Shown here: piece after piece, positions 8,373-16,515 of the stretch
Position numbering within the stretch: position 1 is the stretch's first letter
How the letters are laid out: the number at the start of each line of letters is the position of its first letter
Source: Planctomycetota bacterium
GTDB taxonomy: Bacteria; Planctomycetota; Phycisphaerae; UBA1845
NCBI GenBank assembly: GCA_013151185.1
Contig: JAADIU010000098.1
Span: forward strand, 1 to 33,062
DNA: 33,062 nucleotides
Reading direction: 5' to 3'
Notes under the pieces: model-generated
What the model was told of the DNA's origin: nothing
Database searches by the model: none
What the model saw: the letters and a program-made list of their open reading frames with translations, nothing else
Made by a program: the position numbers and the translations under genes

Positions 8373-9770
8373 CTATTGTTCCTCCGTTGCGCGACCGGGC
8401 ATGATGGCTTCAAATCGGCTGCCGGATCCAAGTGTCGATTCGCAGTGGATGCTCCCACCGTGCGTATGAATGACCTTCGCCACCATCGGCAGCCCCAAAC
8501 CGCTTCCCTCTGCCCGAGTGGTGAAGTCGGGGAGAAATATCTTGCCTTTCAAATCGTCGGGAATACCCGAGCCCTCGTCCTCAACAACAACGCACCATTG
8601 ATCCGCATGGTCCCGATCCGGGGTGACACGAATGCGGACGGTCTGATTCTTTTGGGAAGCTTGCACCGCATTCGTGATCAATGCAACCAGCGCTTGCTCA
8701 AAATGAAATCCGTCGACTACCGCGTATCGCGCGACGGGATCGATCATCGCGACAATATGCACACCAACGCGGTCGGCCATCGGAACCAATACGTTGCAGA
8801 CATTTTCGACCAACTCGGCCAGATCGGTGCGCTGCGGATCGATGTTCATGGGTTCGACGGCATGTTGCAAGTCGCGAAGCCACTGCTCCAACCGATCGAT
8901 GGCTTTGATGATTCTGTGTTGGTATTCGTCGATGTCTTCCGCGCTGACGTCTTGACGGCGCGTGGCTTCTGCCAATCCGCGGATGCCAGCCAATGGGTTG
9001 CGTGTGTTGTGGGCGATGCGGCGGAACATCTCGCCAGCCGCTGCCTGCCGCTCCTGCTCGATCAGCTTTGCCTGCATGTCGACAATCGTCGCCGACATCT
9101 GGTTGACTTCGCCCGCCAACTTGCCCAGTTCGTCTGCCGACCGGGGTTCAATTCGGTAGTCGAAGTGGCCTTCCGCAATCTGTTGGGTGGCGACGCGCAG
9201 ACCGGCGACGGGCACCAAGACCCAGCGGCGCACCAGCACCAAGCCAGCCACGCACAACGCGGCACCCACGATGGCGTTGTAGATCAATATTTTGACGACC
9301 CGCTGCTGAGTTCTCGCTGCATGGTCGATGGCATCGCGGCGATTCGTGGTAATCAGCGCGCTGATCTGGCCCAACAGCGAATCGCAATTGCGCAATAGTT
9401 CTGCCGGGAGGCGGGGCGAACTTGCAGCCAGTGCATCTGAAAGGTTTCGCCAGAGAACCGTTTCGTTTGGGTCGGAAGTCGCGATAGATTCATCGATGAG
9501 GCGAGTGGCAACCGCTGCACGGAGGGGGGCCAATGTCGACGCGGGAAGCGTTGCCGTCTGACCGGGTTTCTGAAACTCATACCGCGTTCTTGCGACCTGA
9601 ATCGGAACCCTTAGCCGCTCAATTTCTGTCTGACGCACGAACGAAGATTGCACGTCGATAAACGCGGATTGAAAATACACGACGATGCACCAACCCGACA
9701 TGATGAGGTTGGCCGACAGCGAGAGCACATAGATCAACGCCAGCACACCGAATTTGTGTCGCAGTTTCAT
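8373..9770 (-). CDS. Membrane sensor histidine kinase (NtrB/HAMP type)
   Basis: The 465-residue protein has an N-terminal membrane helix (8-32), an extracytoplasmic helical sensor of about 125 residues, a second membrane helix (159-180), a HAMP linker (RRWVLVPVAGLRVATQQIAEG onward), a dimerisation domain with H-box RIAHNTRNPLAGIRG (H254), and an ATPase domain with N-box ALVALITNAVQAS, G1 DEGSGIP, F-box KIFLPDFTT and G2 GSGLGLPMV. The NP residues after the histidine fit NtrB-like kinases paired with NtrC regulators, and the next gene is such a regulator. The sensor helices contain many predicted coil residues and no known ligand domain, so the signal is unknown. The gene starts 48 bases after the pseudopilin stop, so the four genes are probably one transcript. 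Confidence 0.93.
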   Translation of the reverse strand: MKLRHKFGVLALIYVLSLSANLIMSGWCIVVYFQSAFIDVQSSFVRQTEIERLRVPIQVARTRYEFQKPGQTATLPASTLAPLRAAVATRLIDESIATSDPNETVLWRNLSDALAASSPRLPAELLRNCDSLLGQISALITTNRRDAIDHAARTQQRVVKILIYNAIVGAALCVAGLVLVRRWVLVPVAGLRVATQQIAEGHFDYRIEPRSADELGKLAGEVNQMSATIVDMQAKLIEQERQAAAGEMFRRIAHNTRNPLAGIRGLAEATRRQDVSAEDIDEYQHRIIKAIDRLEQWLRDLQHAVEPMNIDPQRTDLAELVENVCNVLVPMADRVGVHIVAMIDPVARYAVVDGFHFEQALVALITNAVQASQKNQTVRIRVTPDRDHADQWCVVVEDEGSGIPDDLKGKIFLPDFTTRAEGSGLGLPMVAKVIHTHGGSIHCESTLGSGSRFEAIMPGRATEEQ

Positions 9771-9818
9771 GCTGGCGATCCCCGTCCCGAAGATGCGGGC
9801 GTGTGCAAACGCGCTGGC

Positions 9819-10637
9819 CTATTCATTTTCATCGGGCGGTGGTTGATATGCCCAATCCCAACCCGGAGCCGTCGCAGGATTGCGGGAACTCCAGACGTGT
9901 CCGCCAATGAATGCGGCATGAACCTGGCCGGCATGTCGCCCGGCTGGAAACCAAAATTTTCCGGAAGTGTACAAGCCACTCTGCGCGGCGGGCGGTGTCG
10001 AGTAGAACGGTACGAGCGGTTGCGGTCGATTTTGGGCGCTCATTCCATCGACATCAAAAGCCAACGGAGTCCACGGGTGATTCAGAATTCTTGGGGATAG
10101 GGTTACACTGCGCAAACTGTCAAGTTGAATTGTACCGTAGTTGATTTTGATATTACCCATGTGCAGCCGCATGTTGAAACCAATGCTCACATTTTCAAGT
10201 GGCAAGATCGAGAGTTCGGCGGGTTGGATCGTGCCATCGTGGCCGAGTCCGCGCGGCCCAGCCGGGCAAATCAACGGTTGCTTGCGTGCCTCGAAAGTAA
10301 CCTTGTTGACCTGAGTGGCGTCACCTTTGATGAATTCCTCGGTTCCATAGAGGCTGTCTTGAAAATCTTCAAGACGAAACCGGTTGCCACCCAGCCGGTT
10401 GCTTTCGCGGCCCCGATCTCCGTGGGCATAGTCATCTGCAAACATCTGAAATGCCTGGGCAACGCCCTGTAACTTATTTTTGCAGAGCACGCTCTTGGCT
10501 GAGTTTCGTACACTGCTCAACGTCGTGAGTAGGATACTCATGAGGGTACTCATGATGGCCACGACAACGAGCAATTCCACCAGCGTCAGCGCCGGGCGTG
10601 CGCGCGTGCTTCGGGTTGTCGTCAGTCGGCGTCTCAA
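9819..10637 (-). CDS. Type II secretion/pilus-like pseudopilin with planctomycete C-terminal tail
   Basis: The 272-residue protein has a short basic leader (RRRLTTTRSTRARPA) followed by the prepilin N-methylation site ALTLVELLVVVAIMSTLMSILL, with the conserved glutamate at position +5 (E21). This should be cleaved and methylated by a prepilin peptidase and then form a membrane-anchored helix. The rest is a globular domain with two or three cysteines (SVLCKNK, LICPAG). The C-terminus has GRHAGQVHAAFIGGHVWSS, the H-x-G...GGHV pattern of the many DUF1559-type and related planctomycete pseudopilins. The start codon is TTG, whose last bases overlap the TGA stop of the upstream gene (TTGA), a sign of translational coupling. 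Another start inside the leader is impossible without losing the basic region. Its role may be in a pilus, in secretion or in the cell surface. Confidence 0.88.
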   Translation of the reverse strand: MRRRLTTTRSTRARPALTLVELLVVVAIMSTLMSILLTTLSSVRNSAKSVLCKNKLQGVAQAFQMFADDYAHGDRGRESNRLGGNRFRLEDFQDSLYGTEEFIKGDATQVNKVTFEARKQPLICPAGPRGLGHDGTIQPAELSILPLENVSIGFNMRLHMGNIKINYGTIQLDSLRSVTLSPRILNHPWTPLAFDVDGMSAQNRPQPLVPFYSTPPAAQSGLYTSGKFWFPAGRHAGQVHAAFIGGHVWSSRNPATAPGWDWAYQPPPDENE

Positions 10638-12196
10638 GGCACAAGCCCCATATTCGGCACCACGAACATGATGTTTCCGGGCCCGCCCATCGAACCACCG
10701 AACAGTTCGATCTCTGCCGGTGTGACGTTGCCATCACCGTTCGTATCGATTTCGTCGCACTCGGCTGGAATGGGCGTTCCACCGCCCGATTCGACGCACC
10801 GCTGAATGATGGCGAAGTCGACCAGATCCAGATCGCCGTCATGGTCCACGTCATACAACGCGGTGGTATTGACTCCCGGTGGGCGATCATCGGAATTCAC
10901 CAAGCCGTCATAGTTGGCGTCGTGAACGTCAAACCCATCGCCAAAGTTGATGATTGTCAGTGTGCCATCTACCACGCCGTCCGCATCGCAAGCGCCGCCA
11001 TCTTCCGCAGACAGAAACGCGTCGAACATCTCCACGTCTTCCGTGTCAACCACCGCGTCACCGTTGTAGTCGCGCTTCAGCAGGTTTGGTGCGATATCTG
11101 CCCATGCCAAACCGGGCACGAGCGTGCCGGGATCCACAAACACGCTGATGAGCATCACGTTAACATCCCACAATGCGGGATTCAGGTAGTCGTTGGGTAT
11201 CAGGAATTCCCATCCTTCAATCAAAGGATAGTTCACGTCGGACCGATCCACGATCGTTGCGAATTGCGTGCTGAGCACGACGTGGTCCATGGCTTCGCGG
11301 ATGCTGTTCTGGTTGTCGGCGCAACAATCCGGTGCCTCGGGTACCGAGTCGGACATGGCGGCAGAGCCGTTCAGCGTGAGGGGGTAAACGAGTGACACGG
11401 TTGTTCGATCGAACTCGATGGAATGCGAAAACAGCAAGTCGACTTGTGGCGTGTAGGTGGGCAGGCCATTCGAGCAGCACACCAGAATGAAGTCGTCAAA
11501 ACCGTGGGCGCGGTTCAAGAATGGTCCGCGAACGGTCCACACTTCGCCCGGCTCGAACAGAGAGTTGCCGTTGCTCCCGACATCGAACGACGTGACCGAG
11601 CCCCACAAGAATGCGAGATCGAATTCTTCACCACTCCGCTCCGGAAAGTATGGCCCGGTGCTGATGTCAGCGTCAAATGATCCGAGGCAGGAGTCGAGCG
11701 CCATTTTTCCAGAGAAGCGGCTTGCTTGGGGAACCCCGCCAAAGCGCGCGCCAGCCCCTTGATATCGAAACTGTGGACCGAGCAATTCGCCGCCGGTCAA
11801 TTCATTGGCGTCGATATCGAATTCGATAAACCCGAGCAGGGGGTTGTCGCCGAAGAAGAAGATGTTCGTTGGAAAATCCAGACCGGGTGGGTTCACAAGT
11901 CCCTTGAATACCAAGTCCAATCGAAAGAAGTCGGCAGGGGCAGCCGTCCACTGCCCACGAAACAAGGCGTCCGCAGCGTCGTTCGGTGTCCATGCGCCGA
12001 TCTCATAACGGATCAAATCGAGGCGGGGTGCATCGGGCAGGTTGACGGGGCTGCCGTCGAATCGAAGTAGACGTGCATCGCCCGCGCCGTCGAAGTATTT
12101 CTTGGGGACATCCGCCCCGCGCGTGGGTTGTCCCGCGCCGAACAAAACGATTGCACACCCCACAACCGCGCATACTTGCCTCAATGAAATTCCCAT
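10634..12196 (-). CDS. Secreted protein with repeated dockerin-like EF-hand loops
   Basis: The 520-residue protein has a clear signal peptide (VCAVVGCAIVLFGAGQPTRGAD). Residues 30-380 form an unrecognised domain that reads like a beta-rich secreted domain, with several cysteine pairs (LDSCLG, LVCCSNG, PDCCADN). From about residue 385 come at least four calcium-type EF-hand loops: DYNGDAVVDTEDVEMF, DANYDGLVNSDD, DVDHDGDLDLVDFAII and DTNGDGNVTPAEIELF. Such dockerin-like loops are typical of planctomycete extracellular proteins and usually bind calcium or mediate attachment. No catalytic motif is recognised. It is the first gene of an operon with a pseudopilin and a two-component system, which suggests it is a surface or secreted partner of that apparatus. 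The start has a modest GAAAGAG just before the ATG, and signal-peptide position supports it. Confidence 0.8.
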   Translation of the reverse strand: MGISLRQVCAVVGCAIVLFGAGQPTRGADVPKKYFDGAGDARLLRFDGSPVNLPDAPRLDLIRYEIGAWTPNDAADALFRGQWTAAPADFFRLDLVFKGLVNPPGLDFPTNIFFFGDNPLLGFIEFDIDANELTGGELLGPQFRYQGAGARFGGVPQASRFSGKMALDSCLGSFDADISTGPYFPERSGEEFDLAFLWGSVTSFDVGSNGNSLFEPGEVWTVRGPFLNRAHGFDDFILVCCSNGLPTYTPQVDLLFSHSIEFDRTTVSLVYPLTLNGSAAMSDSVPEAPDCCADNQNSIREAMDHVVLSTQFATIVDRSDVNYPLIEGWEFLIPNDYLNPALWDVNVMLISVFVDPGTLVPGLAWADIAPNLLKRDYNGDAVVDTEDVEMFDAFLSAEDGGACDADGVVDGTLTIINFGDGFDVHDANYDGLVNSDDRPPGVNTTALYDVDHDGDLDLVDFAIIQRCVESGGGTPIPAECDEIDTNGDGNVTPAEIELFGGSMGGPGNIMFVVPNMGLVP

Positions 12197-12498
12197 GCTC
12201 TTTCACCGTTGCTTGTGAAACGTCGTTGTCCCGATGGGCGCACACCGCGCCCCGTTCGTACGCTTCCTGCTTCCCCATCGCGCATGCAGAGCACGGGACG
12301 TCGCGAAGATATGGGGGGACATGGAGCAGAGCGCTACCCGGACCATCCACCTACGGCAACCAGTATAGCCGCAAACGGTACCCGGACCCAAGGAGAACTT
12401 CGCGCGATCGAGACAAAGCGTGTCTTGGGGGACCTCACTGCAACAAATCGTTATCGCAGATTACTCTTGGATGCCGCAAGTCGCGATTGAAGGAGGCG
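12197..12498. other. Promoter-bearing spacer before the pseudopilin/two-component operon
   Basis: No supported gene is present. On the minus strand a good -10 hexamer TATACT lies near 12362-12367, followed by about 165 bases to the operon's first ATG, but no convincing -35 box stands upstream. A ten-base direct repeat TACCCGGACC occurs at 12335 and 12379. A GG...GC sigma-54 pattern was searched for and none with correct spacing was found. Confidence 0.35.
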
Positions 12499-13701
12499 TT
12501 ATCGGCCAAGGAAATCGCGTAACCGTCGCAGATCTGAAATGGTGATCGAACCGCGCTTGGCGATGTGTGTCCCGTCCGGTTTGACTGCGATGAACGCGGG
12601 GGCGCGGTCGACGTCGTATTGCCGCATGGCTTCTCCGACGAGCGGATCAGATGCACTTGCTCGACAGTTGACGGTGTCTTTGAAGAGATTTCTGGCACCT
12701 TGCGTATCCAGCAAACGGGCCATCCGCATTGATGTTTCATCCGAGGGTGCCTCGTAGAAAATAAAAAGCCCTCGACTTTCACGTTGCGCGCGGATGCGGG
12801 CTGCGTCGTGTCCTCGCTGCCATTTGAGGGGTGTGGGTACCCTGGTTTGCGTCGACCCGGACGTGCGATGTTGAGCACCTCTTGATCCTCCGACTGGAGG
12901 TTGTTGCCCGCGGTTTGAGGCCATCGCCGACGACAGGAACCCGACGATATCGCGCACACTCCCCAGCCCTTCGCGTTTCTGGAAGGAGCCATTTTGATGC
13001 ACAACGATGATCGCGGGGAATTTCGTCACGCCATATTGAGCGACGTGTTTTCGGTTGGGCGTGTAATCCCAGTCGAGAACACAATTGATCGTCTCGGTAC
13101 AGTGTGCGGCGATCTCAGGCCGGCTCATGCGCGTGATCATCTCGTTGGAGTTTGCGTCGAGCCACCATTTGTAAAGGATCATCATCTTTCTGTTTTGGCG
13201 CCGGGCGCGTTCTCTGGCCCGCTCAAACGTGCCCTCTGCGCGAATCAGATAGTCGGTGGGGCGGGGGATGGCCCGGTTGACGTTTGGCTTTTGCCCCGGC
13301 GGTTTCGCGTTTGACAGGAACGCTCTGATTTGAACAGCATCCGACACGTCTGCAAGCGCATGGTACGTCCCATCAGGATGAATCACGATGAGCGCCGGCG
13401 GTGATGTCACCCCATACTGTGCAACGAACTTACGATTCGGATCGTATGCCGAGATCAGCGAACAGGCGACGTATCCTTCCAGAAGGGCCATCGTTTCGGG
13501 TTGTTCGAGAACCTCGCGGATGCGCGCCGAAGCAACGTCGAGGTGGTCGCGATAGAAAACCAGGATGGGCCTTTCTTTCGGGCGTGCGATGCGCTCGGCT
13601 TCGTTGAATGTGTAAACCCAAGCGGGACCGCAAGCCGCCGCCGAAAACATGAGCAGCGCGCATGAACCGACGAAAGCCATTCGAGCGAGTCTTCGCCGCA
13701 T
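12499..13701 (-). CDS. Triple thioredoxin-fold protein lacking CxxC (DxxS in each domain), probable lipoprotein
   Basis: The ORF track starts at 13806, but the methionine at 13701 is the likely start. It is preceded by GAAAGGG and begins MRRRLARMAFVGSCALLMFSAAAC, a signal with a possible lipobox cysteine at 24. The 400-residue product then repeats one thioredoxin-like unit three times (about 30-135, 155-262 and 295-400). Each has the strand before the active site (ILVFYRDHLDVAS, MILYKWWLDANS, LFIFYEAPSDETS) and a later cis-proline strand (VTSPPALIVIHPDGTY, VTKFPAIIVVHQNGSF, VDRAPAFIAVKPDGTH). Where thioredoxin has CxxC all three have DxxS (DVAS, DANS, DETS), so disulfide redox chemistry at that site is not expected. 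It may act as a chaperone or binding scaffold. The function is unknown. It sits next to an exported redoxin gene but is separated from it by a hairpin. Confidence 0.8.
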   Translation of the reverse strand: MRRRLARMAFVGSCALLMFSAAACGPAWVYTFNEAERIARPKERPILVFYRDHLDVASARIREVLEQPETMALLEGYVACSLISAYDPNRKFVAQYGVTSPPALIVIHPDGTYHALADVSDAVQIRAFLSNAKPPGQKPNVNRAIPRPTDYLIRAEGTFERARERARRQNRKMMILYKWWLDANSNEMITRMSRPEIAAHCTETINCVLDWDYTPNRKHVAQYGVTKFPAIIVVHQNGSFQKREGLGSVRDIVGFLSSAMASNRGQQPPVGGSRGAQHRTSGSTQTRVPTPLKWQRGHDAARIRAQRESRGLFIFYEAPSDETSMRMARLLDTQGARNLFKDTVNCRASASDPLVGEAMRQYDVDRAPAFIAVKPDGTHIAKRGSITISDLRRLRDFLGR

Positions 13702-13942
13702 GAGCCCTTTCAGCCGAATAATTTTAGAAGGGAACGCATTGCCCAAGGGATGTCTCAAACCTTCATGCTTGCTTTCGGGGTCGAATGGGAATCCGTGCCC
13801 ATCCATCCTACGCGGGCCGCAAGTCTAAACGCGCGTCCAGCCAACCGCAACTACCATGCGCAACAACTACAAAGGAATGGGCAGCCACTCCCCTCCATGG
13901 GAGCGACTGCCCAAGTGTAGCCAACATTAGCGCAGGCTGAAA
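13702..13942. terminator. Stem-loop terminator downstream of the redoxin gene
   Basis: At 13878-13913 an imperfect hairpin TGGGCAG-CCA-CTCCC ... GGGAG-CGA-CTGCCCA lies 30 bases beyond the leftward redoxin stop. Read leftward it is followed by a weakly T-rich TTCCTTTGTAGTTGTTG. It probably ends the redoxin transcript. The remainder of the spacer holds the start region of the triple-thioredoxin gene, where TAAAAT lies about 20 bases before the chosen start and could be its -10 box. Confidence 0.55.
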
Positions 13943-14575
13943 TCAGCCCGCGTACTTCACACCGCAACCGTACGGTTTGGTGGAAGCGACTTCGACCGTC
14001 GAGCCTGCGAGGGCAGCTTCGACGGCTTTGGCGACGTAGTTCGTCGCGTCTTTCTTCGCCCCGTGCGGGTTGTCATCGATGGCACCGGAATAGACGAGCG
14101 CGCCTTTCTTGTCGACGACATACATGTGGGGGGTGGTCTTCGCACCATAGGCGCGGCCGACTTTGCCGTCGGCATCGCGAAGGACAGCGTAAGGCAGCTT
14201 GACGCCATCGCTGTTTTTCCATTCGCGGATCATGTCTTCCGTGTACCCGTCCTTGTGGTCTGGCTTGGTGCTGTCGATGGCCAACCACACGACGTCCTTG
14301 CCTTTGAAGGAAGCAAACGTTTTCTGCATGGTTTGTTCCTTCTTTTGGTGGCGAGCAACAACAGGGCAGGTGCAGCAGGTCCATTCCAAGACCACGACCT
14401 TGCCTTTGTAGTCGGAGAGCTTGTGCTCTTTGCCGTCTACATCTTTGAGGGAAAACTCGGGTGCGGCTTTTCCGAGTTCGGCATGGGCATGATCATGTTT
14501 GTCACCGGCGCTTGCCATTTGTGCGAAGGTCAATCCGACGAGGACCGACAGTCCCAACGTGAGTGATTTCTTCAT
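13943..14575 (-). CDS. Exported thioredoxin-like/peroxiredoxin (redoxin) protein
   Basis: The true start is the methionine at 14575 (GGAGAACCCTATC before the ATG, and MKKSLTLGLSVLVGLTFAQMASAG as signal peptide), not the upstream start in the ORF track. The mature part of the 210-residue protein is an AhpC/TSA or redoxin fold: APEFSLKDVDGKEHKLSDYKGKVVVLEW, active site TCCTCPVVARH (C67, C68, C70), DSTKPD, and a cis-proline KTTPHMYVVDKKG (P149). The C-terminus ends in YGCGVKY (C204), a possible resolving cysteine. This is an extracytoplasmic thiol protein of the type that reduces peroxides or disulfides. It resembles planctomycete proteins whose active site is usually NxDCPF. Here the site has three near-adjacent cysteines, which could bind metal or form unusual disulfides. 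It stands alone, with a terminator after it. Confidence 0.85.
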   Translation of the reverse strand: MKKSLTLGLSVLVGLTFAQMASAGDKHDHAHAELGKAAPEFSLKDVDGKEHKLSDYKGKVVVLEWTCCTCPVVARHQKKEQTMQKTFASFKGKDVVWLAIDSTKPDHKDGYTEDMIREWKNSDGVKLPYAVLRDADGKVGRAYGAKTTPHMYVVDKKGALVYSGAIDDNPHGAKKDATNYVAKAVEAALAGSTVEVASTKPYGCGVKYAG

Positions 14576-14901
14576 GATAGGGTTCTCCAAAACTGGTTCG
14601 ACGTCTTTGCCCACTGCGGGCCATTCGTTTGGTACGATGCATCGCCCCCCTTCGTGTTCAAGGGGTTCGTATTTGCGAAGCGCGACAACCTAGCGAGGCC
14701 ATCGGCTGGCGACAAGGCCTCCGACAATCGGTGCCATCGCCGCTACCGTTGTCTAAACCGGCATGTGAAAACATTATTCGCAGTCAGATTGGATCGATGT
14801 GGGATTCTTAGCGTAGACAGTGGAGAAAACCGGCGTTATGGTGTCGCGCCCGTAACAGGATTGTAACCAAAGATTCAGTTCAAAAATTAGAGATACGCAC
14901 G
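14576..14901. promoter_or_regulatory. Divergent spacer with candidate promoter for the SucC-like gene
   Basis: No supported gene is present. Reading rightward, TTGTCT (14749-14754), a 17-base spacer and CATTAT (14772-14777) form a fair sigma-70 promoter about 125 bases before the GTG start at 14902. A second weaker pair, TTGTAA (14861) and AAATTA (14884), ends only 12 bases before the GTG. A short hairpin CCCCTT-CGTGTTC-AAGGGG lies at 14647-14665. No ribosome binding site stands before the GTG. Confidence 0.35.
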
Positions 14902-16425
14902 GTGGCTAGACTACACGAATATCAAGGCAAAGAACTGCTTAAGAAGTATGGCATTCCCATTCCCAAGGGATCGCCAGCCGACAGTCCGCAAGAGGCGAGG
15001 TCGGTGGCGGAGCGCATCGGCGGACCGGTGGTGGTCAAAATTCAGGCGTGGACGACACACCGCGCTGCGCTGGGCGGGATTCAATTTGCCGACACTCCCG
15101 AGGAAGCGGAAGATGCGGCTCAGCGCTTGCTGGGTATTAAGGTGGGCGCGTTCACCGTTGACAAAGTGTTGGTTGAACAGCGCCTCGACATCGAGCAGGA
15201 ATTCTATGCGTCGATCATCATCGATGATGCAGCCCGCAAACCGTTGCTACTATTCAGCACAGCCGGCGGAACGGGCATCGAGGAGCGGGCAGCCAGCGGT
15301 GAGGGGGGCGTCTCGACTTGTCATATCGATGTCAACCGGAAACTCCGCGACTATGAGGCCCGCAACCTGGTGCGGGGCGTCGGGCTGACTGGTAGAGTGC
15401 AGCGGGATGTCGCAAGTGCGCTCGTGCGGCTGGTTGAGCTTTCGATCGAGGTGGATGCCCGGTCGGCAGAGATCAATCCGCTGGTGGTGACCCGGGACGG
15501 CAAAGTGATGGCTGCAGACTGTCGCCTGACCATCGATGATTACGCCGTGTATCGCCATCCGGAGTTGGGGATTGATATTGCCCGCGAGTTGGATCACCCA
15601 CCGACCAAGCTCGAACGGATTGCCCAACACGTCGAAGACGCGGACTTTCGCGGGACGTTCTATTTTGCTCAGTTGGCGGAAGGCTTTACGAATTCGGAAC
15701 GCTATGTGGGATTCCACGGTGCGGGCGGTGGCGGTTCGATGATGAGCATGGACGCCATCACCGATGCGGGATTCAAGCTCGCAAACTTCACCGACACGAG
15801 CGGGAACCCCTCGGCAGCGAAGGTGTATCGTGCGGCGATCGTGATTTTGCATCAACCGAATATCGTCGGATACTTCGGCAGTGGTTCGGGCGTTGCGAGC
15901 CAGGAGCAGTTCCACAGTGCCTATGGGTTGGCCAAGGCGTTCGGCGAAATGGGTTTGAACATCCCTGCCGTCATTCGCCTCGGTGGAAACAGTGAAGACC
16001 GGGCTGTGCAGATTCTGAAGGATTCGGCGAAGCAGTTCGACGCCCCGGTCGAGGGTTACCGGAAGGATGACGCGCCTGCATTTTGTGCGCAGCGTTTCGG
16101 CGAGTTGGTCAAGTCGCACTCCGCTGGCGATCCGATGATGTGGCATAGGTTTGAACCGTGGCCCGAGGCATACTCCTTTCCAATCAAAGATGGCCGCGTG
16201 TATCTGGATCACACGCGCTGCGACAAATCAGTGAATGATGTGCTGACGGAATTCGGCGGCGGGATTTTTGAATTTGAAGATGGGAAACCCGTCCTGGGAA
16301 TTGGCGAGGACGAAGTGGCGGATCGAAACAGTGAGCTTGTTGCGTGCGAGGTCGAACTTCGCAATCGGGGCATGGATGTCATGTATGTATCTCTGCCAAT
16401 TCGAGGATTGCCCCAAGGCGCGTAG
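14902..16425 (+). CDS. Succinyl-CoA synthetase beta-like ATP-grasp protein, elongated, unpaired
   Basis: The 507-residue protein starts with a GTG and the family's standard N-terminus (ARLHEYQGKELLKKYGIPIPKG). It has an ATP-grasp region (PVVVKIQAWTTHRAALGG, KVLVEQRLDIEQEFYASIII), the SAEINPLVVTRDGKVMAADCRL segment found in SucC, and a CoA-ligase domain (GFHGAGGGGSMMSMDAI, GNPSAAKVYRAAIVIL, RLGGNSEDRAVQIL). Usual SucC is about 390 residues. The extra length is C-terminal (about 400-507), with FCAQRFGELVKSH, CDKSVNDVLTEFGGGIFEFEDG and a possible ferredoxin-unlike ending. The ATP-binding loop, normally rich in GGRGKAGG, is WTTHRAALGG here. No alpha-subunit gene lies nearby. It may be an acyl-CoA ligase with a separate alpha, or an unusual single-subunit form. 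Substrate is unknown. Confidence 0.78.
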   Translation: MARLHEYQGKELLKKYGIPIPKGSPADSPQEARSVAERIGGPVVVKIQAWTTHRAALGGIQFADTPEEAEDAAQRLLGIKVGAFTVDKVLVEQRLDIEQEFYASIIIDDAARKPLLLFSTAGGTGIEERAASGEGGVSTCHIDVNRKLRDYEARNLVRGVGLTGRVQRDVASALVRLVELSIEVDARSAEINPLVVTRDGKVMAADCRLTIDDYAVYRHPELGIDIARELDHPPTKLERIAQHVEDADFRGTFYFAQLAEGFTNSERYVGFHGAGGGGSMMSMDAITDAGFKLANFTDTSGNPSAAKVYRAAIVILHQPNIVGYFGSGSGVASQEQFHSAYGLAKAFGEMGLNIPAVIRLGGNSEDRAVQILKDSAKQFDAPVEGYRKDDAPAFCAQRFGELVKSHSAGDPMMWHRFEPWPEAYSFPIKDGRVYLDHTRCDKSVNDVLTEFGGGIFEFEDGKPVLGIGEDEVADRNSELVACEVELRNRGMDVMYVSLPIRGLPQGA

Positions 16426-16515
16426 CGGGCCCGCTGCAAGAAAATGTTCCGTGCTTGGCGCGGAGTTCGAAACCACCCGACCAAATGGATTGGGGATTGA
16501 AAGGATGGATGAGCG

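Noticed and set aside
8292-9398. Plus-strand 368-residue ORF
   Set aside because: It overlaps the histidine kinase and response regulator genes on the opposite strand and shows no recognisable domain.
12499-13806. 435-residue start for the triple-thioredoxin gene
   Set aside because: The methionine at 13701 has a ribosome binding site and starts a proper signal peptide, while the upstream extension has neither.
15250-16212. Minus-strand 320-residue ORF
   Set aside because: It lies wholly inside the SucC-like gene on the opposite strand and has shadow-like composition.
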